A stretch of 64,000 nucleotides of DNA from Clostridium sporogenes (GCF_001020205.1 NZ_CP011663.1:2542001-2606000), one strand, 5' to 3'. Positions 16,278-25,279 are shown, numbered from the stretch's first letter. A program made the numbers and translations. Notes: generated by a model not told the origin, from the letters alone.

Positions 16278-16724
16278 AGCTTCCTCTAAACCTCCTTAAT
16301 AATAAAATATAGTTCTTTATAAGATTTTAGTTAGTTAATTTATAAGATTGCTTGTCCTCCTATTACAATATTAATTTTAAAAAACTTATATGTAATAAAT
16401 GCAAATTTTTACTATAAGTATAACATATAAATTCCTATTTAATAAATTCTTTTTATATTCTATACTTAGTAAATAATCTGAAGATTTTTCCCTCATTTTT
16501 GTATTTGGGTTCTACATTTTCTAATGACATACCAATAATTTAGATTTCTTATAAAGTAGAAAATAAATAATAACCTTAATGAGTTAATAAAATCTATATT
16601 TTAGATTTATCATTTATATATAATATTAATTTTAAATATAAATAAAATATTACAAAAGAAATAATTGCAATTATTATGAAATTTATACTTATTAAAAATT
16701 TATATTTAAAATATCTTAATAACA
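16278..16724. other. Intergenic region, nothing recognised
   Basis: A very AT-rich stretch between the NatA-like gene and the small membrane protein gene. It must contain the promoter for the ABC operon. I see no ORF with a ribosome site, no strong hairpin and no recognised RNA. Confidence 0.4.
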
Positions 16725-17009
16725 TTAAAAACCAAAAAAACTTGTTGTAGATTTGAAACTAGTTTTTATATATGCTTTGTTCATAGCTAATCTAATATCA
16801 ATATAAATATTATCTAAAATAACAAAGAATATTAAAGGAGTTGTATTATTTACTAATATCATTAGTTCATATAAATACCACATGATTAAAAATAAATAAA
16901 TAATATTATATTGTTCTTTATGTATTTTGTTATAAATTTGATTTATTCTCTCGTCATTTTCAATATAAGTTTCTTTCTCAAAAATATCTATAAATTTATT
17001 ACTTTTCAT
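16725..17009 (-). CDS. Small membrane protein co-transcribed with an HTH regulator (94 aa)
   Basis: I place the start at 17009 (MKSNKFIDIFEKETYIENDERINQ) because GGGGGA lies about nine bases ahead of it. The longer frame would overlap the regulator. The protein has a charged N-terminal helix and two hydrophobic segments (YNIIYLFLIMWYLYELMILV and PLIFFVILDNIYIDI). Small two-helix membrane proteins next to a YozG-like Cro/C1 regulator are common in Firmicutes, and their role is unclear. The gene begins four bases after the regulator stop, so the two are coupled. Confidence 0.65.
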   Translation of the reverse strand: MKSNKFIDIFEKETYIENDERINQIYNKIHKEQYNIIYLFLIMWYLYELMILVNNTTPLIFFVILDNIYIDIRLAMNKAYIKTSFKSTTSFFGF

Positions 17010-17013
17010 AATT

Positions 17014-17208
17014 TTAATTCCCCCAAAATAAATCATTTAAAGTCTTATTAAGTACCTTACATATTCCTATACATAGTTTAAGAGATGGATTATATTTTCC
17101 TGCTTCTATCATGCCAATAGTCTGCCTTGTTACCCCTACTTTTTCAGCAAGCTGTTGCTGAGAAAGATCACACTCCACTCTAGCTATTTTCATTTTCTTA
17201 TTGACCAA
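17014..17208 (-). CDS. Cro/C1-type transcriptional regulator (YozG-like, 64 aa)
   Basis: A 64-residue single-domain XRE regulator. The helix-turn-helix is LSQQQLAEKVGVTRQTIGMIEAGKYNPSLKL (residues 14-44), followed by the closing helix ICKVLNKTLNDLFW. Short regulators of this type (YozG, YgzD) sit before small membrane-protein genes and probably repress their own operon. An AATTTAGGAGGTATAAG site precedes the gene. Confidence 0.9.
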   Translation of the reverse strand: MVNKKMKIARVECDLSQQQLAEKVGVTRQTIGMIEAGKYNPSLKLCIGICKVLNKTLNDLFWGN

Positions 17209-17353
17209 CTTATACCTCCTAAATTATTTCTTTAATATTTGTTAATTTATATATATTTTTACAGACATATTGTTAATTGTAATATATATCAATCTTCATG
17301 TCAATTATACTTTACATATACTATTATAATAACCATCGCTGCCAATGGAATTA

Positions 17354-17394
17354 AAAAAAGCTGACTCCTGTCCAATACAGAAATCAGCTTTTAG
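17354..17394 (-). terminator. Terminator of the amidase gene
   Basis: AAAAGCTGATTTCTGTATTGG and its partner CAGGAGTCAGCTTTT form a stem on the minus strand, followed by TTTTA. Confidence 0.7.
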
Positions 17395-17457
17395 TTACGT
17401 AGCTCTTTTATTAAAATGTCCTTTATATAGGAACCATTTTAAATTGAAACTACCCTT

Positions 17458-18354
17458 TTATCTTAAATTTCTAAACAAAGCTTTCCATGTCTCTCTTCCT
17501 ATAATCCCGTCTACAGAAAGGTTACAATCTTTCTGTATTGCTTTCACTGCAGTTTCAGTACCATTTCCGAATATACCATCTGCTCCTGAAGAACCTACTG
17601 GATAGCCTATATTTATAAGCATTTTTTGTATTGCTTTAGTTATTCCGCCTCTGGCTCCTTTTTTAACTATTGGTGCTACATTTAATGTTGCATCTCCCGC
17701 TATTCCATCTACTTTTATATTTCCAAAACCCTGACTATTTATTTCTTGCTGAAGTTCTCTTATTAAATAATGATTACCATATATAGTTGAACCAGAACTA
17801 GTTCCCCCAGAACCAGAATTTCCACCTGATGGAACATCAGTTGTTTTTCCTACTAAACCTTTTACTATAGCATCTGCCATCTTATCTGCATTAAACTTAC
17901 TCATGTCTCCAGAATTATCACAAAAACAACATTCTATAAGCATAGATTTAGCTTTTGTATTTCTAATTACATAAAGGTTACTTCCATCTTTTATACCTCT
18001 ATTTGTATAACCTAGGGAAACTATATTATTTAACACAGAAGTAGCTTCACTAAACTTATTTCCTCCATAGGTTAAAACCTCTGTTCCATAGGCACTACCA
18101 TTAAAAGCATTAAAATGAATAGATACATATAAATCTACATTGTTATTGTTAGCTGTATTCGTTCTATAACTTAAACTATCTTGTAAACTACTACAAGTAT
18201 CTTTATAACACTTAATAACTGTATGGCCTAAAGCTTGTAATTTACTTATTACTCTAGTGCCTACTTCTCTGGTTAGATTTGATTCTGCTTTTATTCCCAC
18301 AGCCCCATAATCAGCTCCAGATAAAGTATGACCACAATCTATTCCTATTTTCAT
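17458..18354 (-). CDS. N-acetylmuramoyl-L-alanine amidase with peptidoglycan-binding domain
   Basis: A 298-residue zinc amidase of the Amidase_3 family that cleaves the MurNAc-L-Ala bond. Ligand motifs visible are IDCGHTLSG (His near residue 9), KAESNLTREVG (Glu near 24), VSIHFNAF (His near 80) and MLIECCFCDN (catalytic Glu near 140). A Gly/Ser linker (about 175-190) leads to a PG_binding_1 domain (about 195-298, VDGIAGDATLNVAP and GADGIFGNGTETAVKAIQ repeats). No signal peptide is present, as in phage or spore-lysis amidases of clostridia, so release may need lysis or a holin. GGGGGAAATATT precedes the ATG. Confidence 0.92.
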   Translation of the reverse strand: MKIGIDCGHTLSGADYGAVGIKAESNLTREVGTRVISKLQALGHTVIKCYKDTCSSLQDSLSYRTNTANNNNVDLYVSIHFNAFNGSAYGTEVLTYGGNKFSEATSVLNNIVSLGYTNRGIKDGSNLYVIRNTKAKSMLIECCFCDNSGDMSKFNADKMADAIVKGLVGKTTDVPSGGNSGSGGTSSGSTIYGNHYLIRELQQEINSQGFGNIKVDGIAGDATLNVAPIVKKGARGGITKAIQKMLINIGYPVGSSGADGIFGNGTETAVKAIQKDCNLSVDGIIGRETWKALFRNLR

Positions 18355-18573
18355 AATATTTCCCCCCTATATATAATATATAATTTTTTTAAAACAAATG
18401 TTACTTCTGGAATTTTGTTTTCATCTATATATATGACTAGGAGAAAAAACTGTAGAAAATATTTTAAAACTTTACTTCTTAAAATAAATTTACTAGTTTT
18501 AAATTTTTCAAAAAATAATTTTGGTGTTTATCCATATGTCTTTTTATTTCTATTACTTCTAATTTATATACAT

Positions 18574-18624
18574 AAAAATACTCTTTAAATTAATTATATT
18601 TAATATTAATCTAAAGAGTATTTT
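18574..18624 (-). terminator. Hairpin terminator after the M28-like gene
   Basis: ATACTCTTTAGATTAATATTAA pairs with the AATTAATTTAAAGAGTAT side on the minus strand, followed by TTTTAT. Confidence 0.65.
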
Positions 18625-18636
18625 CATAATTATACT

Positions 18637-19335
18637 CTACCACATTTTATTATTTATATAGCATTCTATTAATCCTATGACTTCCTTTATTTTTTTACAA
18701 TCTATTTTATCTACAGTATCTTTATTAGAATTTATCCAAGGTAAAACTAATTCATTTTTATTTTCTTTCTTTATATAATTAGCTCTTCTTATTGTAAACA
18801 TATTAAACTGTTCCTCATAAAAACTATCATAAACACTATCTAAGAATTGCCCTACTAAATATTTTATATTTTTTTCCTTTAAATAACCTATAAAATCATT
18901 TTTCAATGTGTTATGCTTTTCATTATTACTTGATATTAGTATATCGCTTCCCCTGCCAACACACTCAATATTAATTACTTTTACATTTTTATAATTTTTT
19001 AATGTTTCTAATACACTCTTCTCACTATCAAAGAAAATAAACTTTGTCTTTTTTCTATAATCACTTAGTTTTTCTGATAGTATTATAGTTGATATTAGTC
19101 CTGAAGTGTTGCTATCAGCATCATATGTAAATAAGCTATTATAGCGCGTAATAATTATAAATTCTGGCTCATCACATAATGTTTCTATGTTGTGATTACA
19201 TTCATTTGAAATATGTACATCGTATCCACTATTACATAAAAATTCTTTGATTTTTTCACTAGCTCTTCCTTTATTAAAGCTATCATCTCTTAAATATGAA
19301 AATATACCATATAATGTCTCAATCCTGTTTGTCAA
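18637..19335 (-). CDS. M28 peptidase-like protein, probably inactive
   Basis: A 232-residue protein with the shape of M28 zinc aminopeptidases: an N-terminal segment with a KIKEFLCNSGYDVHI helix-strand, a DADSNTSGLISTIILSEKL helix near residue 75, and KFIFFDSEKSVL near 98, where active M28 enzymes have FFDGEE. The usual first ligand motif (AHYDS) appears as TRYNS, and the catalytic Glu pair is lost. I infer a degenerate, non-catalytic relative that may bind a ligand. No signal peptide is seen. It is a single gene with its own terminator. Confidence 0.65.
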   Translation of the reverse strand: MTNRIETLYGIFSYLRDDSFNKGRASEKIKEFLCNSGYDVHISNECNHNIETLCDEPEFIIITRYNSLFTYDADSNTSGLISTIILSEKLSDYRKKTKFIFFDSEKSVLETLKNYKNVKVINIECVGRGSDILISSNNEKHNTLKNDFIGYLKEKNIKYLVGQFLDSVYDSFYEEQFNMFTIRRANYIKKENKNELVLPWINSNKDTVDKIDCKKIKEVIGLIECYINNKMW

Positions 19336-19814
19336 TTTTAATTGCCTTCTTTCGTAAATTAATCTTATTAATATAATAAGTTTTAATTTTAGTTATTTAT
19401 TGTTATGTATAATACTAATGTCTATAATCACTTCCTCTACGTTAATGCTCTTTTATATTTATGTCTTAATTTAATTATATCACAGTATATTTTTAAACTC
19501 TAAAAGCATATTGTTAAATATAACACAACAACTTAGCATATTTTAATTTTTCACATTCTTGCCACTTTATACATAAAAACTTAAAATTCTACAAATTTAT
19601 CTCCATCCTTCTCATTTTCAAAATCAATTTCAATAATAATATATTCTATTCCTTTTTTATTTATTAGTTCTCTAATATTATTTTTTATTGTTAGATAATA
19701 ATATATATTCTTATCTAACAAAAAACCCCATACATATTGATAAGTAATATGCAAATCCTATAGATATGCTTAATAATAGTTACTAAGCTTTATTATTGAA
19801 AGGGGATTAAATTT
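19336..19814. other. Intergenic region with a possible short ORF relic
   Basis: Mostly AT-rich. On the minus strand 19754 to 19581 stays open for 57 codons from a TTG (HITYQYVWGFLLDKNIYYYLT at the start, EIDFENEKDGDKFVEF at the end), with protein-like composition but no ribosome site. It may be a gene remnant. The rest holds promoter DNA for the M28-like gene and the small plus-strand ORF. Confidence 0.3.
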
Positions 19815-19949
19815 ATGAATAGAAATAAAAAAAATAAAAATGTTAAGGTTAACAAAGCTATAGAAAATTCAGGCAACAGTAATAGCATAGATGCTTTAAA
19901 TGTTGCTGATAATTCTAATAATAAAAATATTAGACATAAAAATAAATAA
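19815..19949 (+). CDS. Small Asn/Lys-rich hypothetical protein (44 aa)
   Basis: A strong GAAAGGGGATT site sits nine bases before the ATG. The product reads MNRNKKNKNVKVNKAIENSG and continues with Asn/Ser repeats to IRHKNK. It is about one-third Asn and one-quarter basic, disordered and very hydrophilic. Such peptides occur as minor spore-associated proteins in Clostridium, but I do not recognise the family. A terminator follows within 80 bases, which supports expression. Confidence 0.5.
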   Translation: MNRNKKNKNVKVNKAIENSGNSNSIDALNVADNSNNKNIRHKNK

Positions 19950-20022
19950 TAATTTCCGTGCCAGTAGCTTGCTCCTGGAAATGAATTTTCTAATTTTCGA
20001 ACATATGAATTACTACAAAAGT

Positions 20023-20069
20023 AAAAAAGCCTGTATCAAAATATATATAATTTTGATACAGACTTTTTT
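20023..20069. terminator. Bidirectional terminator
   Basis: AAAAAAGCCTGTATCAAAAT pairs with ATTTTGATACAGACTTTTTT around an AT loop, with T-runs on both strands. Confidence 0.8.
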
Positions 20070-20137
20070 CTCTATTCTATAATTTCAATAATTATTAAAG
20101 CTAACTGCATCTATAGCTTCTTTATATTCATTATTAC

Positions 20138-20566
20138 CTATTTTAATTGCTTAACTCTATAAGTATCATCATAATAAAATACGCCTTCTACTATTATGCC
20201 TATTCCAATTCCTATAGCATAGGCTAACAAATCCTTACATGAAAATACGTATCCTAATACCAATCCACCTAATGTGGTTTTCCTTATGTTATCTATCCAG
20301 TTAGAATGATATAATTGACTTATTTCAATAAGATAACAAAATATTAGAGCTATTAATGCAACTATTTTTGTTTTTGTAGCTTTGAAAATAAATCCACACA
20401 ACATAAAAATCATTAGTGCCCAAAGGGCATCACCTAAATATACATTTAAAAAATCCGGTATAAAATACTTTAGCTTTCTTGAACATAATCCTAAAAACAT
20501 TACAATTAATGTAACAATTCCATATATTAACCTATTCCGTTTATAATCCATACTTAAAAACCTCAT
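20138..20566 (-). CDS. DUF2809 family membrane protein
   Basis: A 142-residue integral membrane protein with four to five helices. The DUF2809 features are visible: YGIVTLIVMFLGLCSRKLKYFIPDFLNVYLGDALWALMIF near the start, then CYLIEISQLYHSNWIDNIRKTTLGGLVLGYVFSCKDLLAY with the conserved E-x-x-Q and G-x-VLG-x-x-FxxxDLLxY pattern. The fold resembles VanZ-like proteins. The function is unknown. An AAATGAGGTTTTTAAGT leader precedes the ATG, so the ribosome site is modest. Monocistronic. Confidence 0.85.
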   Translation of the reverse strand: MRFLSMDYKRNRLIYGIVTLIVMFLGLCSRKLKYFIPDFLNVYLGDALWALMIFMLCGFIFKATKTKIVALIALIFCYLIEISQLYHSNWIDNIRKTTLGGLVLGYVFSCKDLLAYAIGIGIGIIVEGVFYYDDTYRVKQLK

Positions 20567-20691
20567 TTAAAACAATTTTTATTTAATTGATAATACAAAT
20601 AAAATCTACATTTACATTACTTATATATTTTAGCATACAAATTTATTATATAATAAAAACCTTAATTAGTTTCAATTAAAATTTCCACTAG

Positions 20692-20722
20692 AAAAAGGAT
20701 AGCCTTATAAAGCTATCCCTTT
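20692..20722 (-). terminator. Terminator of the SsuABC-like operon
   Basis: AAAGGGATAGC-TTTATAAG-GCTATCCTTT on the minus strand followed by TTC, 30 bases after the binding-protein gene. Confidence 0.75.
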
Positions 20723-20749
20723 AAAATTTTATTAATATTATATAAAATC

Positions 20750-21718
20750 CTATTTATTTATAAGTTTTTGTATGTCTACTTTCTTATCTTGAAGACCATT
20801 TTTTATCATAAAGTCTTGAGTTTTTTCAAGCTCTTTAATGTCTTTATCTTTTATTGTCATATCGAAATCATACCATTTATACATTTCTTTTGTTTCTTCA
20901 ATAGTTAGTCCAACTTCCTTTGATACTACTTTTAATGCTTCTTCCTCATGTTCTTTCATATATTTTAAAGTTTCCTTATGAGTAGCTTCAAATTTATCTA
21001 CTAAATATTTATGCTTGTTTAAAAAATCTCCACTAACTGCAGTTACTATTGTCCCATCAACTATTCCTTCTCCATTTACTACTACTTTACCACCATTTTT
21101 TATAGCCTTTAAAGCAACTGGGCCTGCTAATAATGCGGCATCCACATTTTTATTATTTAATGCAGCAAAACCTTCTGGTAACCCCATATTTATAAATTCC
21201 ACATCTTTACTTGTTAAGCTCTCTTTTTCTAAAGCTCCTACTAATAATTGATGTAGCACTGTTCCTTTAGGTCCTGCAACTTTTTTACCCTTTAAGTCCT
21301 TTACTGTTTTTATATTTGGGTTATTGCTAATTATCATAAAGGCTTTTGGTGCTCTACTATATACACCTATTATTTTTAAATCTACTCCATTTGCTCCTGC
21401 TAATATAGCTGATGTGCCACCAAGAGCATGAAGAATTTGTAAATTCCCTGAAGCTAATGCTTGAGTCTGCTCAGGTCCAGCTGTTATTTCATGCCAGTTT
21501 ATTTTTATATTTTCTTTTTCAAAACTCTTGTCAAAGGATTTTTGCTCCTTTTCTAATATAGATGGTACATTTAAAGGAGCTTTAACATATGTAAGATTAA
21601 TTTCTTTAGGATTATCCTTTTTTCCTTCCTCCTTTTTATTAGCACTACTACAACCTATAAACATAGAAGCTGTTATTAGTAAAGTCATACATAATGATAA
21701 GATCTTTTTCTTTTTCAT
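20750..21718 (-). CDS. ABC importer substrate-binding lipoprotein (SsuA/NMT1-like)
   Basis: A 322-residue lipoprotein. The basic N-terminus MKKKKILS, the hydrophobic core LCMTLLITASMF and the lipobox IGC (Cys near residue 22) give a signal peptidase II site. The mature part is a type II periplasmic-binding fold of the NMT1/SsuA class (GLPEGFAALNNKNVDAALLAGPVALKAIKNGG is typical of sulfonate/aliphatic-type binders). The start at 21718 is chosen because AAAGGAGAGTG lies just before that ATG. The upstream extension lacks a signal. It is the last gene of a four-gene importer operon. The ligand cannot be read from sequence. Confidence 0.85.
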   Translation of the reverse strand: MKKKKILSLCMTLLITASMFIGCSSANKKEEGKKDNPKEINLTYVKAPLNVPSILEKEQKSFDKSFEKENIKINWHEITAGPEQTQALASGNLQILHALGGTSAILAGANGVDLKIIGVYSRAPKAFMIISNNPNIKTVKDLKGKKVAGPKGTVLHQLLVGALEKESLTSKDVEFINMGLPEGFAALNNKNVDAALLAGPVALKAIKNGGKVVVNGEGIVDGTIVTAVSGDFLNKHKYLVDKFEATHKETLKYMKEHEEEALKVVSKEVGLTIEETKEMYKWYDFDMTIKDKDIKELEKTQDFMIKNGLQDKKVDIQKLINK

Positions 21719-21871
21719 ATTACACTCTCCTTTTAATATTTTCTTAATAAAGTCCACTTCTTATATAATGTAGAAAATGCATCTTTAATAACTACAATAA
21801 GTATTTTACTATTTAAATTATCTTTCATTATAAGAATGGACTTGTTTATATATGTATATTTTTAATTAACT

Positions 21872-22582
21872 TTATAATTTTGAAAGTATATCTTTCTTTA
21901 TATTTAATAGTTTTTCCGAGGATATATCCCGTGGAAATTCTAAATCTATATTATATTCTTCTAAAACTTTTCCTTTATCTAAAATAACTATTTTATGACC
22001 TATCAATAATGCTTCATCCACATTATGAGTTACAAAAACTATACCTTTATTAGTTTCCTTGTAAAGCCTTAATATTTCCTCTTGCATATAAGATCTAGTA
22101 AAAAAGTCTAAAGCAGCAAAGGGTTCATCCATCAAAAGCATATTAGGCTCATAGGCTAAAGCCCTGCCTATAGCCACTCTATGAGCCATTCCTCCTGATA
22201 ATTGTGAAGGATATGCTTCTCCAAATTTCTCTAACTTCATAAGGCTTAAATATTTATTTTCAATATTAATATCTCTCTTATTTAAAAAGAATGTTAAATT
22301 TTCTCTAACATTGAGCCAAGGGAAAAGTCTGCTTTCCTGAAAAACCATACCTATTTTAGGTTTGACTAAAGTATTATTATGATAAAATTCTACCTTACCA
22401 CTAGTGGCATCATCCAGATATCCTAAAAGTCTAAGTAATGTAGTCTTTCCACAACCACTTCTTCCTAATATAACAGTAATCTTGTTATCCTCTAATGAAA
22501 GAGTTAAATCATCTAAAATCTTAACTGGCTTGCCATTAATACAAAATTCTTTGATTACATTAGTTAAGTTATACCCCTTCAT
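21872..22582 (-). CDS. ABC importer ATPase (SsuB/TauB-like)
   Basis: A 236-residue ABC ATPase. Walker A LGRSGCGKTT lies near residue 37, the Q-loop MVFQESRLFPWLNVRENL near 79, the signature QLSGGMAHRVAIGRAL near 122, Walker B MLLMDEPFAALD near 145, and the H-loop VTHNVDEAL near 180. The RLFPWLNV segment is characteristic of nitrate/sulfonate/taurine importers. It overlaps the permease gene by 14 bases, so the two are translationally coupled. Confidence 0.92.
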   Translation of the reverse strand: MKGYNLTNVIKEFCINGKPVKILDDLTLSLEDNKITVILGRSGCGKTTLLRLLGYLDDATSGKVEFYHNNTLVKPKIGMVFQESRLFPWLNVRENLTFFLNKRDINIENKYLSLMKLEKFGEAYPSQLSGGMAHRVAIGRALAYEPNMLLMDEPFAALDFFTRSYMQEEILRLYKETNKGIVFVTHNVDEALLIGHKIVILDKGKVLEEYNIDLEFPRDISSEKLLNIKKDILSKL

Positions 22583-23339
22583 TATTATTCACCTCTTGTG
22601 CATAGTTAAATTTATTGGTTAAAAGGCCAAATATCCAATCACATACTGTTCCTAGAATACCTATAGATAATATTCCTACTATAACTACTGCTGAACGAGA
22701 TAATTGCTGACCATCTAAAATTAAATATCCTAGCCCTGAAGAAGCCGCCACCATTTCAGCACCAATTATTGCTCTCCAGCTATACCCTATGCCTAGTCTC
22801 ATACCAACTAAAATATTAGGTAAAGCCCAGGGGATTATAATTTTTTTAAATATATTTATCTTACTAAGATTAAAGGTCTGTCCAACTTCTATCAATTTTT
22901 TACTACAGCCTTCCACTCCACTGATAGTATTTAATAAAACAGGGAAAAATGAAGCTAATACTATAATTATTATTTTAGATTTTTCTCCTATACCAAACCA
23001 AAGTATTAAAAGTGGCACTAAAGATAGTGGTGGTGTATGTCTTAAAAATCCAAGTAAATTTTTAAAATAATCATATATACTCTTATTAACACCAAATAAT
23101 ATACCTAAAGGAATTGCTAAACATATAGTTATAAAAAATCCTTCAAGAACTCTTAAAGTACTTATAGCTATATGCTTAATTAAAGCTCCTGATTTTATTA
23201 ACTCCCCTGCTGATATTATAACTTCCTTTGGACTTGGAAGAATATAAGGATTCCACCACTTAAAAATACTGCCAATACTCCAGATAATAAAGATCATTAT
23301 TATAACTAAATGTTTTTTTAACCTAAACCCCATCCCCAT
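22569..23339 (-). CDS. ABC importer permease (SsuC/TauC-like)
   Basis: A 256-residue permease with about six helices and the EAA-type loop GCSKKLIEVGQTFNLSKINIFKKIIIPWALPNILVGMRLGIGYSWRAIIGAEM (residues about 143-195), diagnostic for the SsuC/TauC group. PSPKEVI near residue 36 is the usual post-TM1 motif. It overlaps both neighbours, by 17 bases with the cysteine-rich protein gene upstream and 14 with the ATPase gene downstream. Confidence 0.92.
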   Translation of the reverse strand: MGMGFRLKKHLVIIMIFIIWSIGSIFKWWNPYILPSPKEVIISAGELIKSGALIKHIAISTLRVLEGFFITICLAIPLGILFGVNKSIYDYFKNLLGFLRHTPPLSLVPLLILWFGIGEKSKIIIIVLASFFPVLLNTISGVEGCSKKLIEVGQTFNLSKINIFKKIIIPWALPNILVGMRLGIGYSWRAIIGAEMVAASSGLGYLILDGQQLSRSAVVIVGILSIGILGTVCDWIFGLLTNKFNYAQEVNNNEGV

Positions 23340-23943
23340 TATTACATCCTCCTAAGCAATATAACATCTCAATAACATCATACTCCTCTTTTAAAAAGGA
23401 TTCATTAAATTTATTTTCACCACTTATTTCTAAAACATTTTCTGAAATATCTCTAAAGAATCCTAAGGGAATTGGAGATAAATTACATTTTGAGGCTACT
23501 TCTATATTAAGCTTGTCACACACCTCTAACCAAGTATAAAATTCTATACCTGGTTTGTTTCTAAAGATTTCTTCCCCTAATTCTTTTAAAGCTTTGCATG
23601 GGGTTGTAATAATAAGCCTATCTTTTTTTATATCCTTTATATAAAACTCATATAAATATCTTGCTGTATGTATTAAAATGGGCTCAATCTTAAGTATATT
23701 ATATTTATCTTTATTAATATTGTTAATAACATAATCAACAGCTACAGGACATCTGGTATCTAATACAGTCTTTTTAGAATTCATTATTTCAGTTTTAAAT
23801 TTATCTTTAACCTGTTCAAGTTGTCCATCTGCTGAAACTACCTGAAATCCTTTTTTATTAAGATTATCTTTAAGACTATCTAAATCTTTTTTGTACATTT
23901 TTTCAACTACAGGATTCATCCAAATATAATTCAAAGCCTTCAC
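23323..23943 (-). CDS. Cys-rich protein with [FeFe]-hydrogenase H-cluster-type motifs
   Basis: A 206-residue protein that leads the importer operon and overlaps the permease gene by 17 bases. It carries reduced versions of all three motifs that hold the H-cluster in [FeFe]-hydrogenases: DTRCPVAVDY (Cys65, compare TSCCPxW), TTPCKALKE (Cys116, compare MPCxxKxxE) and EMLYCLGGCNNGDG (Cys196 and Cys200, compare MACxGGCxxGGG). The first Cys of the TSCCP motif, which relays protons, is Arg here, and the N-terminal ferredoxin domains are absent. I infer a non-hydrogenase Fe-S protein built on the H-domain C-terminal fold. Its role beside an importer is unknown. Confidence 0.6.
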   Translation of the reverse strand: MKALNYIWMNPVVEKMYKKDLDSLKDNLNKKGFQVVSADGQLEQVKDKFKTEIMNSKKTVLDTRCPVAVDYVINNINKDKYNILKIEPILIHTARYLYEFYIKDIKKDRLIITTPCKALKELGEEIFRNKPGIEFYTWLEVCDKLNIEVASKCNLSPIPLGFFRDISENVLEISGENKFNESFLKEEYDVIEMLYCLGGCNNGDGV

Positions 23944-24033
23944 CTCTTGAGAATAATTTTCATTAACATATGTTATATATTATCAAACCTTGTCTTATTA
24001 GTCAATTTTTTTGTATAATTATGTCTAAAATGC

Positions 24034-24068
24034 GAATAAGAGCCGCCTCTATAGCGACTCTTACTTTT
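24034..24068. terminator. Hairpin terminator downstream of the MtaA-like gene
   Basis: AATAAGAGCCGC-CTCTATA-GCGACTCTTACTTTT, with T-rich runs on both strands. It resembles the hairpin at 25537-25592, including the TCTAAAATG leader. Confidence 0.65.
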
Positions 24069-24208
24069 AATATGTTAAATATTAGATTCTAAATAACTTT
24101 TATTTAATAACTTTTTGTTCTATCTACATGATATAATCAAAGAATTTAATAATTTTTGAATTTCAGTATTGTATTCTTCCATTTTTCGTTTTTTAATAGA
24201 TTTATATT

Positions 24209-25279
24209 TTAAAGAAAATTATTTGGATTCAATGGCCACTTTCCATATTTTCTAGCGGAAGCCATAAATTGATCAATATTTTCCAGAGGAACTCCCCCTG
24301 AAAGATCACATCCTGATGCTAAAATATATCCACAAGGGCTATCATATGTCTTTTGAATACAACTTTTTACTGCTAAATCTACATCATTAGTACTGCCTAA
24401 AATTAATGTACCTACTGGATCTACATTGCCAAGAATAGGAACTTTATCTCCTACTACTTGTTTTGTATATTCCAAATCTACTCGATTATCTACACTAATC
24501 ATATCACAACCTGATTTCACCATATCTCCTACAATTGCGGTTGTATCTCCACAAATATGATAACAAACTGTTCCTTTTGCATCATGAATATCTTTCATTA
24601 AGTCTATTGTATATGGCAAAACAAATTCTAGATATTTTTTAGGATTAAGAATTGTTCCTGATGCAATAGGATCACATAACAAAATAAGGGAACCTGTCTT
24701 TATAAACTCTCTACAAATCATTTTTAATCCCTCGGTACAAAATTTGACCAATTGATGTAACTTTTCAGGATTTTTTCTAGTTGCTCTTAATAAATCTTCT
24801 GTTTTATAAATGCTTGCAGCGGCAGTAAAAGGTCCAGATATCAAAACACCAGTGGGAACCTCTTTCCCTACTTTATCAATCAAAATATCACAAGCTTCTA
24901 TATGTAATTGAAATGCCTTATCCTTTTTAAGTTCCAATTTTGACATATCTAATTCATGAACATTGTTCAAATCATCTAATGTATATTTCATAATTGCTGG
25001 AACTGAATCTTCTGGATCACTCATTTGGGTACCTAAAGCCATACCTACACCATGTAATCCATATTCAATGACAGTTAAGTCATTACCAAACCTTTCATAA
25101 CATGCAATCTGTGCCTTGGCTTCATTCAAAGCACTGCTTCTTTTTTCCTTATGAGTCATTCCTAATGCTAGCCCAGACATGGAGCAAACAACTGGCATAG
25201 CAAGGATTCTATCCATAGGTTTTCCTGTCATAAATGCAGTTAATCGTTCATTTGGTGTCATTTGATCATCTTTATGCAT
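24209..25279 (-). CDS. MtaA/CmuA-family methyltransferase (UroD superfamily)
   Basis: A 356-residue TIM-barrel protein of the uroporphyrinogen decarboxylase superfamily, in the branch of methylcobamide:thiol methyltransferases (MtaA, MtbA, CmuA). The start MTPNERLTAFMTGKPMDRILAMP is typical. The zinc-site motif is YHICGDT (His-x-Cys near residue 237), with the late Cys in LASGCDLSGG near 323. UroD itself lacks these ligands. No corrinoid protein or substrate-specific methyltransferase gene is adjacent, so its partner must be elsewhere. ATAGGGAGGCTATT precedes the ATG. Monocistronic. Confidence 0.85.
   Translation of the reverse strand: MHKDDQMTPNERLTAFMTGKPMDRILAMPVVCSMSGLALGMTHKEKRSSALNEAKAQIACYERFGNDLTVIEYGLHGVGMALGTQMSDPEDSVPAIMKYTLDDLNNVHELDMSKLELKKDKAFQLHIEACDILIDKVGKEVPTGVLISGPFTAAASIYKTEDLLRATRKNPEKLHQLVKFCTEGLKMICREFIKTGSLILLCDPIASGTILNPKKYLEFVLPYTIDLMKDIHDAKGTVCYHICGDTTAIVGDMVKSGCDMISVDNRVDLEYTKQVVGDKVPILGNVDPVGTLILGSTNDVDLAVKSCIQKTYDSPCGYILASGCDLSGGVPLENIDQFMASARKYGKWPLNPNNFL

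Noticed and set aside
17458..18354. Prophage origin for the amidase region
   Set aside because: No holin, tail or integrase genes lie nearby. A stand-alone amidase with a PG-binding domain is common on clostridial chromosomes.
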